Part shown: positions 17,010 through 25,008 of the stretch, piece after piece
Position numbering within the stretch: position 1 is the first letter of the stretch
How the letters are laid out: every line of letters begins with the position of its first letter
Source of the DNA: Collinsella aerofaciens
Lineage (GTDB): Bacteria; Actinomycetota; Coriobacteriia; Coriobacteriales; Coriobacteriaceae
Direction of reading: 5' to 3'
NCBI RefSeq assembly: GCF_015561195.1
Contig: NZ_JADMSU010000007.1
Coordinates: 62,001 to 126,000, forward strand
Length of the DNA stretch: 64,000 nt
Position numbers and translations under genes: made by a program
Notes under the pieces: model-generated
The model's input: only the letters and a program-made list of their open reading frames with translations
The model's database searches: none
Told to the model about the DNA's origin: nothing

Positions 17010-17417
17010 GTGCGCAAGGCACTGGCACAACCTCATACCAAGCAGTTCCTCAAGTTCGCTGTCGTGGGTCTTATCTCCTTTGGCATCGACTGGGGTATGC
17101 TCATTGCGCTTGTCGAGCTGTTTCACCTCGACTTTTTGATGAGCACCACGGTCTCGTTTACCACGTCCGTCGTGGTCAACTACTGGCTCAGCATGAAGTA
17201 CGTGTTCGACCATCGCGAGGGCATGAGCCGCAAGCGCGAGTTCACGATCTTCACCATCCTGTCGGTGATCGGCCTGGGCCTCAACGACCTATACATGTTT
17301 GTGGGCGTCACGTTTTTGAGCATCGGCTACCAGGCCATGAAGGCCATCGCCACGTTCCTCGTCACCTGGTACAACTACTTCAGCCGCCGCTTCTTCCTCG
17401 AGGGCGCACGGTCGTAG
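17010..17417 (+). CDS. GtrA family membrane protein, copy 2
   Basis: A 135-residue four-helix membrane protein, paralogous to the preceding one: NYWLSMKYVFDHREGMSRKREF and ILSVIGLGLND match at the same places. The start is GTG with only a weak ribosome site; no in-frame ATG precedes it. It has its own upstream region with an inverted repeat, so it may be regulated separately from copy 1. A strong terminator follows. The role in lipid-linked sugar translocation is inferred from the family. Confidence 0.87.
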   Translation: MRKALAQPHTKQFLKFAVVGLISFGIDWGMLIALVELFHLDFLMSTTVSFTTSVVVNYWLSMKYVFDHREGMSRKREFTIFTILSVIGLGLNDLYMFVGVTFLSIGYQAMKAIATFLVTWYNYFSRRFFLEGARS

Positions 17418-17444
17418 TCAATTCACTATTTGCTTGAATGTATA

Positions 17445-17482
17445 ACCGGTTGGAATTCCCATTCCAACCGGTTTTTTGTTTG
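17445..17482 (+). terminator. Rho-independent terminator after GtrA copy 2
   Basis: A perfect 13-bp stem (AACCGGTTGGAAT/ATTCCAACCGGTT) with a four-base loop, followed by TTTTTGTTT. Confidence 0.92.
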
Positions 17483-17516
17483 CTGAGAGACCCGGCAGCC
17501 CAATCCCATTCGCATG

Positions 17517-17554
17517 AAAAACGGGCGGCCCGGATGTTTGTCCGAACCGCCCGT
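17517..17554 (-). terminator. Terminator of the cobalamin-regulated surface-protein operon
   Basis: On the minus strand ACGGGCGG...CCGCCCGT forms an 8-bp stem with further pairing inside, followed by TTTTTC. It lies just after the DUF4430 gene. Confidence 0.85.
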
Positions 17555-17576
17555 CTGGCGCGCTATGTCGAGGCCT

Positions 17577-18485
17577 CTAGCCTGTAACGTAATACCAGAC
17601 CACGTTGTCGCCGTTGGAGAGAACGTAGTTGCTGCAGGCCGTCATGGGCGTTGTGCCGTTGACGGAGTACATCCAGCCGCTCGTACCGCCGTACTGTTTC
17701 TCGGCCAAACCACCAATCGCGGAGACATACGTGCCGTACGACGAGCCATGTGCGTTGACAGAAAGGCCCAGCGCGCACAGGGCATCGTAGACAGTAGCGC
17801 CTTCGTTAAAGGTAAAGGTGCCACCAGAAGACACAGGATTACCCACAGCGCTCGATGTGACCGAAACCGTCACTGTTACGTAGCTGGACTCCTGCGAGCC
17901 GCTCTGGCCGCCCGAGGAGGCGTTTCCACCATTAGAGGATGAGGCTCCATCGGACGACTGGCCACCGCCCGAAGAAGCACCGCCAGACGCATTGGAAGCA
18001 TCACCGGCTCCCGTATTTTGGGCAGCGGATTTATCGCCAGACTTCTTGCCGTCCTGGTCCTCGGACTTCTTGTTATCCGAGTTCTTGTTCGATTCCTTGT
18101 TTGAAGACTCGGAATCGTCCTTGGACTTGGACTCATCAGAATGCTTGGACTCATCTTTTGCGTCATTCGATGACTTGGAATCCTTGGAACTGGCCTCGCC
18201 CGAAGTCGTAGTCGAGCCAGACGCCTTGGCGTCCTTGGTGACGACGCTCTCCCCCGTCACGGTCTGAATGATCCAGTCGATGGACCAGGCGCCGCTCTCG
18301 GAAGGATGGACGAAGCCCAGCGAGACGACGATTAGAATGGTGCACGCGGCAGTCAGGACGCCGAGGAGCGCCTTGCGACGAGGGGCGGACGCCGCCGAAG
18401 CGGCGCCCTGTTGCTTTGCATCGTCAAGCTGGATAAACGAGGAATCTGGTTGCTTGGGGTCAGCGTCCTTGGATTTATTGGACAC
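17577..18485 (-). CDS. Membrane-anchored DUF4430 (transcobalamin-like) protein
   Basis: A protein of about 300 residues with one N-terminal membrane segment (KALLGVLTAACTILIVVSLG), a long Ser/Lys/Asp/Gly-rich spacer (roughly residues 85-200), and a C-terminal DUF4430-like domain: GTFTFNEGATVYDALCAL, SAIGGLAEKQYGGTSGWMYS, VNGTTPMTACSNYVL and GDNVVWYYV. This fold is related to the C-terminal domain of animal transcobalamin. The upstream gene ends at 18495, so the two are one operon; a GTG at 18494 directly abuts that stop, but GGTGAGG favours the GTG at 18485. The cobalamin riboswitch at 22438 should control both. A B12-binding or B12-capturing role is inferred. Confidence 0.8.
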   Translation of the reverse strand: MSNKSKDADPKQPDSSFIQLDDAKQQGAASAASAPRRKALLGVLTAACTILIVVSLGFVHPSESGAWSIDWIIQTVTGESVVTKDAKASGSTTTSGEASSKDSKSSNDAKDESKHSDESKSKDDSESSNKESNKNSDNKKSEDQDGKKSGDKSAAQNTGAGDASNASGGASSGGGQSSDGASSSNGGNASSGGQSGSQESSYVTVTVSVTSSAVGNPVSSGGTFTFNEGATVYDALCALGLSVNAHGSSYGTYVSAIGGLAEKQYGGTSGWMYSVNGTTPMTACSNYVLSNGDNVVWYYVTG

Positions 18486-18494
18486 AGCCCTCAC

Positions 18495-21400
18495 CTACCG
18501 ACGTTTGGTGAACACGAACACGCCGACGATGGCGAGACCGATGACGCCGGCGGCAACGCCAACAATGGCGAGTGGGTTGGTGCCAGTCTCCTGCTCGGAA
18601 GCACCAGAGGACTTCTTAGCAGTGGTCGTGGAAGCAGCGCCCGTATCGGACTTGGAATCGGACTTCTTGTCGGACTTGTTGTCCTTCTTGTCAGACTTCT
18701 TGTCAGACTTCTTCTCGTCCTTCTTATCGGACTTATCGGAGTCCTTCTTGTCGGACTTGTTGTCCTTGGTCTCGGTCTTGGTCGACACCGTCGTCTTGGT
18801 CGTCGGCTTATGACCCGGGGCGACAACGCCGCCAGCCTGCTGGCCCTTCGTGCCGGAGCCGGAACCCGTGCCAGTGCCGGCACCAGCACCAGAACCGTTG
18901 CCAGCGCCACCGTTACCACCATTAGTGCCAGAACCGCCATTACCGCCAGGGTTAACAGCATTCTTGGTCCACTTGGCATACAGCGTCAGATCGGCCGTCA
19001 CCGGCGTACTGAAGTCATACGCCTGCGTGCAAGCCTCATCGGTATACCAACCGCCGAAAGTGTAGCCATCGCGCGTCGGATCGGCCGGCTTGACCAGCTT
19101 GCCGTCGGCCGTAGCCACAAACTTAGTGTCGCAAGCAGACCCGCCGTTGGAATTAAAGGCAACCGTCCAAGACTCAACAGCCCCGAGCTTGAACAGCGTG
19201 CCCGAATCATTGATGTAGTAGAGGTTGCCAGAAGCATCGGCAATGACCGGAGAGTCACAGTATTGGTAATGGCCAGCCGCATCATAAATCTGCGTCGCCT
19301 CTGCGTCGCCGAGCGTATAGCGATACACGCCACCACCAGCAGAGTAGTTGACGTAATCCTTGCTATCCGCGCTGTTAACGGTGAAGTACACATAGGTCTT
19401 GCCGCCCTGAACACTCACCAGCGGAGTAGCAGCAATACCGTTGAGGCCAGCCGGCAGCGCCTTGCCGTCGGCAGCAGCGACCATCGTGGTCTTACCCGTC
19501 TTCAGGTTATAGAGAACCAGAGCAGAGCCAGTAGCCGTCTGTCCGCCGACAATCAGATTGTCACCAGACACCGCAGGGGCGCTCAGATTATTCGTAAGGC
19601 CCAGATCAACCGTCTTCTGTTCACTCAGCACGCCCTTCGCCGAAAGCGAAATCACATGGAGCTTTCCATCGTGCGTCATCTGATAGAAGGTCGAACCATT
19701 GGACGGATCGGCAATGCAATCGGCATTTGCGACAGTGCCGAGCTTCATGGTCGAAACGACATCGCCCGTCGTCTTATCAATGCACTTAAGCGTGCCCGCG
19801 CTCGTAGGAACAATGGCGTACTTATCCGTCAGCGCAGCGCCAGTCCAATAATAGCCCTCGGAGGGGTCAATGTTCTGCCAAGAAACTTCGCCCGTGGCAA
19901 TCTTGATACGCTTCAGGGAGCCGTTGCCGTAGGTCGCGTTGTAGTTCTCGTCATACGAAATATCGACCGTACCAACATAGACGTACTCGCCGTCCGAAAC
20001 CACGGTGCAGGAGCTCTGCGTCAAATCCGTCAAACCAGGCGTCAGCCACTTGCAGATCAGCTTGTCTGCAGTAATCGCCTGGACCGCACCGCCGTTGAGC
20101 GGAACAATGATAAGGCCATTGGTATAGATCGGACGAGAGGTATAGCTCACCTTGGAGGCAAGCGGCGCAGAGGCAACCTTTTTGCCCGTGGACGAATCGA
20201 TCTTAATGAGCTCGTTCTCGGTCGCGATGTACACAAAACCGTTAGCAATGACAGGCTCGCTGCAGTTGGCATACTGCTGGCCAGACTCGGCCTTCCAATC
20301 GAAGGCCCACTTAAGACCGGCGGCCTGCGCAGGCGTCTTGGCATCCGTTACGGTCGAACCGTTGCCACTGTTGCCGTAGCCGGCCCACTCGGCATCCCAA
20401 TCAGGAGTCGTCGCACTCGGGTCCACGACAATCTTGTCGGGATCGGGCATGGCCGAATCGTCGGTGGTATAGGCAAGCGTAACCTTATCGCCGCTCTTGA
20501 GCGTAATCTGATTGGCGCAGAGTAAGGAGGGCTCTCCATTGATATACAGGTGCCAATATTTATTGGTCGCAGCATCCCAGACATACGGCTTATGATCGAA
20601 CGGCGAAGTAATGGAATTCAGGAGCCAGTATGCACCGCTCTGGGAGGCGTTGTACTTAACGCCCTTCGCCTTCAGAACCGTCTCAATAAGGTCCTGGGCC
20701 GTAGAGCCTTCGGGCAAAGAAACATTGCTTGCCGAGCCCCAGCGAGTATTGTTGCCGTTGACATCGGGACCGATAACATCGACGGACCCAAGAACCTGAC
20801 CGGGGAGGGCATCGGCGTCAGCACCATACATAAAGGTGACGGTATCGCCCTCTTGGAGCTTGTAGGCACCGGCGCCAACGTCGGCGAACTTGCCATTTAC
20901 GTAGAAGTGCCAATAGCTTTTGGTCGCAGCGTCCCAGCCATAGGATTTACCATCGAACGGCGAAGTAATGCCGTTGAGGAACCAGCCGCAAGACGATTCG
21001 CTAGCATCGAGCTTAAGGCCGGTCTGCTCAAGGAGATCCTTGGCAGTAGAACCCGCCTTGAGACTCGTCTGGCCCGTCGAAGCCCAAACCTGCTGCTTGC
21101 CGTCCTTGCCCTTACCGAGGACCTGAACGGAAGCATGGACGGAATCAGAGGGCAACTGGTCGCCCCAGCCACCGTAGAACCACGTAACGGTATCGCCAGC
21201 ATGAATGGTGACATTGTCTGCCGTGTAGTCGCTCGACTTGCCGTTGATGAACAGCTGCCAATAGGTCGAATAATCGAGCGGCGTACCCAGCTCAACGCCG
21301 TTGTACTTAAGGCTCAAAATGATGGAGCCCGCGGCAAAGGCGTCGATGCCATTCGCCTCGAGCGCGACCTTCGTAAGGTCAAGTGCGCTCGAGCCGGACG

Positions 21401-22370
21401 TCACCACATACTGCGCGTTATCGACCCAAGTCTGAGTCTTGCTCTGGGCATCGCGACCAATGACGGTCACATTTGCGGCAACCTGGTCCTTAACGACAGG
21501 GGACGCGCTACCAGCCGTATAGGCAAACTCAATCTTCTGCCCCTGGGTGAGCTTGACGCTGCTCGCGCCAACCGAGGAAGACGCGCCGTCGACGAACAGC
21601 TGCCAGTAGGCATAAGTCGCCGGATCGAAGGCAAGCGTGCGGCCATCGCTCGGGGATGTGATGCTTTTGAGGTAGAACCCGTATGCCGTGTTCGGATCGT
21701 AGTCCGCCTTGAAGCCCGTCTTCTCCTGCAGCTTAATGAAGGCATCCGCAGCCGTCGCGCCCTCGTCGAGCTTGAGCTGCGTAGGTGCCACCCAGGTCTG
21801 AGCCTTGCCGTCGGCATCGGTGCCGATAATCGAGAACGAGACTTCGACTTGCTTCTTGGCGACATCGCCGGTTTCCGTCGGGTTCTCTGCCTGGACGGCG
21901 GCCGCGGCGGCAGATCCTGCTTGGCCAGCGGATGCCGTCGAAGACTGCTCGCTCGCGGCAGGGTTCTCCCCCGTCACCGAGCCTTCGTCGCCAGCTGCCG
22001 CCCCTGTTGTGGCGGCACTAGCTGCGGGCGCGCTCCCAGAATCCGAAACCTCGGCCTTGCCCTGGTCGGCAGCACCATCCGCAGGCGCTGCACCCTCGTC
22101 CAGCGTCGTAGCCTGAGCCACAGCCTCAGCAATGCCCTCGGCACCCTCGGCCCACAGCTGAGCCGGCGTGGTGCCAAAGGCCATCGCGAAGGCCAGGAAT
22201 GCCACCAGGCCGCGCTTGGCTACGCCGCGCGCAATCGCGCCACGGCGATGCAACGAGGTGCGCTCACGCTCGTCCTCAAACATATCCATTTGTCCCCCAT
22301 TGTCTGTACTTGGAGCGTTGCCTTGATGCTGCCCCACGTCATCGCGCATGTTGCGCTCGAGTTCCCCCAT
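18495..22370 (-). CDS. Large B12-regulated surface protein: four DUF4430-like repeats, beta-propeller, InlB-type repeat, C-terminal anchor
   Basis: About 1291 residues. Order: cytoplasmic lead, signal/membrane segment (GLVAFLAFAMAFGTTPAQLWA, about 54-74), Ala/Ser/Thr-rich linker, four DUF4430-like repeats (about 175-285, 298-400, 411-516, 527-635; each with a WQLF(I/V)(N/D)G or WH(F/L)Y(I/V)NG strand and a G(D/Q)x(V/I)xxxY ending), a PQQ-like beta-propeller (about 690-1070), an InlB-type repeat (FNSNGGSA ... GYTFGGWYTDEACTQAYDF ... LYAKWTK), Gly-rich and Asp/Lys/Ser spacers, and a C-terminal helix followed by FTKRR. The start at 22370 follows GGAAGGGGG; an in-frame ATG at 22433 would lie in the riboswitch region. 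Cobalamin capture at the cell surface is inferred from the riboswitch and the fold. Confidence 0.82.
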   Translation of the reverse strand: MGELERNMRDDVGQHQGNAPSTDNGGQMDMFEDERERTSLHRRGAIARGVAKRGLVAFLAFAMAFGTTPAQLWAEGAEGIAEAVAQATTLDEGAAPADGAADQGKAEVSDSGSAPAASAATTGAAAGDEGSVTGENPAASEQSSTASAGQAGSAAAAAVQAENPTETGDVAKKQVEVSFSIIGTDADGKAQTWVAPTQLKLDEGATAADAFIKLQEKTGFKADYDPNTAYGFYLKSITSPSDGRTLAFDPATYAYWQLFVDGASSSVGASSVKLTQGQKIEFAYTAGSASPVVKDQVAANVTVIGRDAQSKTQTWVDNAQYVVTSGSSALDLTKVALEANGIDAFAAGSIILSLKYNGVELGTPLDYSTYWQLFINGKSSDYTADNVTIHAGDTVTWFYGGWGDQLPSDSVHASVQVLGKGKDGKQQVWASTGQTSLKAGSTAKDLLEQTGLKLDASESSCGWFLNGITSPFDGKSYGWDAATKSYWHFYVNGKFADVGAGAYKLQEGDTVTFMYGADADALPGQVLGSVDVIGPDVNGNNTRWGSASNVSLPEGSTAQDLIETVLKAKGVKYNASQSGAYWLLNSITSPFDHKPYVWDAATNKYWHLYINGEPSLLCANQITLKSGDKVTLAYTTDDSAMPDPDKIVVDPSATTPDWDAEWAGYGNSGNGSTVTDAKTPAQAAGLKWAFDWKAESGQQYANCSEPVIANGFVYIATENELIKIDSSTGKKVASAPLASKVSYTSRPIYTNGLIIVPLNGGAVQAITADKLICKWLTPGLTDLTQSSCTVVSDGEYVYVGTVDISYDENYNATYGNGSLKRIKIATGEVSWQNIDPSEGYYWTGAALTDKYAIVPTSAGTLKCIDKTTGDVVSTMKLGTVANADCIADPSNGSTFYQMTHDGKLHVISLSAKGVLSEQKTVDLGLTNNLSAPAVSGDNLIVGGQTATGSALVLYNLKTGKTTMVAAADGKALPAGLNGIAATPLVSVQGGKTYVYFTVNSADSKDYVNYSAGGGVYRYTLGDAEATQIYDAAGHYQYCDSPVIADASGNLYYINDSGTLFKLGAVESWTVAFNSNGGSACDTKFVATADGKLVKPADPTRDGYTFGGWYTDEACTQAYDFSTPVTADLTLYAKWTKNAVNPGGNGGSGTNGGNGGAGNGSGAGAGTGTGSGSGTKGQQAGGVVAPGHKPTTKTTVSTKTETKDNKSDKKDSDKSDKKDEKKSDKKSDKKDNKSDKKSDSKSDTGAASTTTAKKSSGASEQETGTNPLAIVGVAAGVIGLAIVGVFVFTKRR

Positions 22371-22405
22371 CGGGGTCCCCCTTCCCTCCAGAGCCCTATG
22401 CACAC

Positions 22406-22423
22406 CGGCGGCATACGCCGCCG
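22406..22423 (-). promoter_or_regulatory. Candidate expression-platform hairpin of the cobalamin riboswitch
   Basis: A 7-bp CGGCGGC/GCCGCCG stem with a four-base loop lies between the riboswitch end and the ribosome site of the surface-protein gene. It could pass the aptamer state to translation or transcription; the mechanism is inferred. Confidence 0.5.
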
Positions 22424-22437
22424 CCGTATGCAAGATG

Positions 22438-22605
22438 GGAGGCGATCCGACTTAACCTTAACGACTCGGGCACGTCGTCCGATCTGCGACGCGAACATCC
22501 CGAGCCAAGAGGAATTACGGTTACTGGTACAGCCGGGGACTTGCACCCCGATTCTCCCAAACGCGCAGGAAAACCGCGCATTCGTGCGTCTCCGCACCAC
22601 CATCT
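22438..22605 (-). ncRNA. Cobalamin riboswitch
   Basis: On the minus strand the leader contains GGGAGAATCGGGGTGCAAG, then TCCCCGGCTGTACCAGTAACCGTAA, matching the conserved core of the cobalamin aptamer (GGTGCAA loop flanked by a G/C stem, then the GTAACCGTAA-type internal segment). About 60 bases on comes AAGTCGGATCGCC, resembling the closing B12-box segment (AGTCAGGA-ACCTGCC). It sits about 70 bases upstream of the surface-protein start. Boundaries are approximate. Confidence 0.85.
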
Positions 22606-22720
22606 AGGCCATCGATTATTACCGTCGATATGGTAGCACGCAAAAGGGCCTCGCACGCAGGCGAAGCCCAAGGTAAAAGCTATTGTTTGCGATAGGAAAA
22701 TGCGGTGACGGTCGCGGCCT

Positions 22721-24484
22721 CTAGTGCTTGCCGCCGTGACTGTTGAGCCAGATATTGCGGCCCAGCATAAGCGCCAGCACCAGTGCGCTGACGTAGCCCA
22801 TAAAGCCAATGACCGGGATACCAAACACAACCGGCTCGATGCGCGCGTAGTACACCACCGACGAACCGATAAACAGGCCGGCGATAACGATAGCCATCGA
22901 CATGCGGTCGATAATTCCGCCCAGCTGTCGCAGCGCCTTATCGCTGCTCATGATCTGTGTGTTCACCTTAAGCTGGCCGCGCGTGAGCATACGCGAAGCC
23001 AAGCCCAGATACTCGGCCGCCTCGAGCGAGCCTTTTGCCGCACGATAGCTGCTCGCGGCAAGATCGCGCCCCATATCGCGCACGCGCGCATAGGTGCTCT
23101 TCTCGTTTTTGATGTGCGTCTGGATGATCTGGATCATGTTGACGTTGGGCATGTACTCGGTCAACAGGCCCTCGAGCGTCACCATGCCGCGGGCGAACAT
23201 CGTCACCACGCTCGGCAGCTCAACGTCGTTTTTGCGCGCCAGGTTTAACAGCGAGGTCAAAAACTCGCCGATATCCAAGTCCTTCAGGTCAAGGCCCGCA
23301 AAGTCAGCCACGATAAAGTCCAAATCGGACAAAAAGGCCGAATGATCGAGCTCGGCCGAATCGCCACGCGTCACGGCAAAGCGCATGAGCGAATCCTTGA
23401 GCTTTGGCACGTCGCCCTCGGCCACGGCGAAAATCATGTCCTTTACGATACCGCGATCGTGGCTCGACATGCGTCCGACCATGCCCAAGTCGATAAAGTA
23501 GACGATGCCGTCCTTGAGAATAATGTTTCCCGCATGCGGGTCGGCATGGAAAAAGCCGTCATCGAGCACCTGCGTCGAGTAATCCTCGACGATTGCGGCA
23601 CCGATCTTTTCCAAGTCATAGCCCTCGGCCACCAAGCACTCAGGATCGGCGATCGAAATGCCGTCGATGTAGTCCATGACCACAACGTGCTCGGTGCACA
23701 GATCCAGATAGGATTTAGGACACGTCACGCCATGAACGCTCTTATGGAACTCGTAGAAGTCGTTGAGGTTTTTGGCCTCGGCCAAAAAGTTGGTCTCCTC
23801 GCGAAACGAGGTCCACAGCTCCTCGACTACGCCGTGCAGGTCAACGAATTGATCGGTGTTGACGAACTTGGAAACGATACGCACCACCGAGCGGATGATA
23901 TCGATGTCCTGTGCCATAACCTGCTGCGCACCGGGGCGCTGCACCTTGACGGCCACGTCCTCGCCCGTCACCAGACGAGCGCGGTGCACCTGCGCGAGCG
24001 ACGCGCTACCAAGCGGATTGGGGTCGATCGCATCGAACATCTCCCCCAGGCGCAGGCCGTATTCTTCTTCCAGACAACTGAGTACGACCTCGTACGGCAC
24101 CGGCTCCACGTCGGAGCGCAGACGACGCAGCTCGTCGCAAAAGCGTTGCGGCAAAATCTCGGACCGGTTGGCCAGAATCTGCCCCATCTTGACGAACATG
24201 GGGCCGAGTTCCTCGAGCAGGCGGCGCAAACGAACCGGCGTGAGGTTATCCCACACGCGGTACTTTTTGACCAAGCGAACAATTTGCCCAATGCGTTCGC
24301 GACGACCCGCCGGCGTGAGCTGGTATTCCTCATCCGGCGCCATCGCTTCGGGCTCCTCGGGCACCATATCGACAGCGCGCGGCTTCTTGCGAGCGCCCGA
24401 GACGGCGGCGTCGACCTCATCGACAACCGCCGCCTCGTCACCCAAGGGATCTAGATTGTTGTATTCGGTGGTGGAATCTGCCAT
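22721..24484 (-). CDS. ABC1/AarF/UbiB-family atypical kinase-like protein
   Basis: A 587-residue member of the AarF/ABC1/ADCK family. Motifs: KMGQILANRSEILP (the KxGQ segment), GSASLAQVHRARL, VAVKVQRPG (ATP-binding Lys), VVMDYIDGISI, GFFHADPHAGNI and VYFIDLGMVG (catalytic loop and metal Asp). Two C-terminal hydrophobic helices (about 525-580) suggest membrane attachment. Relatives act in quinone or lipid metabolism, but the substrate in anaerobic Actinomycetota is unknown. The phasin-like gene starts upstream with an eight-base gap, so the two likely form an operon. Confidence 0.88.
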   Translation of the reverse strand: MADSTTEYNNLDPLGDEAAVVDEVDAAVSGARKKPRAVDMVPEEPEAMAPDEEYQLTPAGRRERIGQIVRLVKKYRVWDNLTPVRLRRLLEELGPMFVKMGQILANRSEILPQRFCDELRRLRSDVEPVPYEVVLSCLEEEYGLRLGEMFDAIDPNPLGSASLAQVHRARLVTGEDVAVKVQRPGAQQVMAQDIDIIRSVVRIVSKFVNTDQFVDLHGVVEELWTSFREETNFLAEAKNLNDFYEFHKSVHGVTCPKSYLDLCTEHVVVMDYIDGISIADPECLVAEGYDLEKIGAAIVEDYSTQVLDDGFFHADPHAGNIILKDGIVYFIDLGMVGRMSSHDRGIVKDMIFAVAEGDVPKLKDSLMRFAVTRGDSAELDHSAFLSDLDFIVADFAGLDLKDLDIGEFLTSLLNLARKNDVELPSVVTMFARGMVTLEGLLTEYMPNVNMIQIIQTHIKNEKSTYARVRDMGRDLAASSYRAAKGSLEAAEYLGLASRMLTRGQLKVNTQIMSSDKALRQLGGIIDRMSMAIVIAGLFIGSSVVYYARIEPVVFGIPVIGFMGYVSALVLALMLGRNIWLNSHGGKH

Positions 24485-24492
24485 CTGCGCTG

Positions 24493-24909
24493 CTACTCGG
24501 CCTCTTCGGTATCCTTCGCATCGTCGGGCTCAACGGACTCGACGGGCACCGAGGTCACGTTGTCCTCGACCGAATCGACGATGTCGCGCACATGGGCCAG
24601 GAAGGCCGTGCGCTCGGGGGCGGTCATGACGCGGACGCGAGCCAAAATGAGCTCGTCGAGCACGCGCTGGGCCGCGGTCTCGCCCTGCATGCCCAAGCGC
24701 TCGGTCAGATCGGAGATGGTGCCACCGGCCTGTTCGAACATGTCGGACACACTGCGGGCGATATCGGGAGCACCTGCGTCCTTGCGCACCTGCTCGCCCT
24801 TGGTATTGAGGTCGTCGAGAACCTTCTTGCCGCCCTCGACGGCAACAGCGGCGGCGCCGAAGCCCACGTTGATGGCGCCGTTAACAAGCTGATCGAGTTT
24901 CATAACCAT
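24493..24909 (-). CDS. Phasin-like coiled-coil protein
   Basis: A 138-residue soluble, acidic, mostly helical protein. It starts MVMKLDQLVNGAINVGFGAA after GGAGACAACC; an ATG two codons downstream is also possible. The layout (an amphipathic N-terminal stretch, a central helix with DIARSVSDMFEQAGGTISDL, a charged Glu/Asp tail) resembles phasin-like or PhaF-type regulators. It is linked to the AarF gene, and this pairing is seen elsewhere. No catalytic residues are recognisable and the role is not known. Confidence 0.6.
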   Translation of the reverse strand: MVMKLDQLVNGAINVGFGAAAVAVEGGKKVLDDLNTKGEQVRKDAGAPDIARSVSDMFEQAGGTISDLTERLGMQGETAAQRVLDELILARVRVMTAPERTAFLAHVRDIVDSVEDNVTSVPVESVEPDDAKDTEEAE

Positions 24910-25008
24910 GGTTGTCTCCAATCACAAACAACTGCATTGGCGTTCTTGTACCCAAGATTGAGTGAAAGCGACAAAGCGTTTTAGCGCTATTCGATCGACG
25001 GGAAATCC

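Noticed and set aside
18600-18790. Repetitive DNA (TCCTTCTTGTCGGACTT-like units) considered as a CRISPR or VNTR array
   Set aside because: The units encode Lys/Asp/Ser repeats of the surface protein's wall-spanning spacer; there are no regular spacers or leader.
22371-22433. N-terminal extension of the surface protein to the ATG at 22433
   Set aside because: It would start next to the B12 box and translate the expression-platform hairpin; the ATG at 22370 has the ribosome site.
18411-22607. Two long plus-strand frames (704 and 685 codons)
   Set aside because: Both are antisense to the B12-regulated surface protein, whose domain repeats and riboswitch fix the coding strand.
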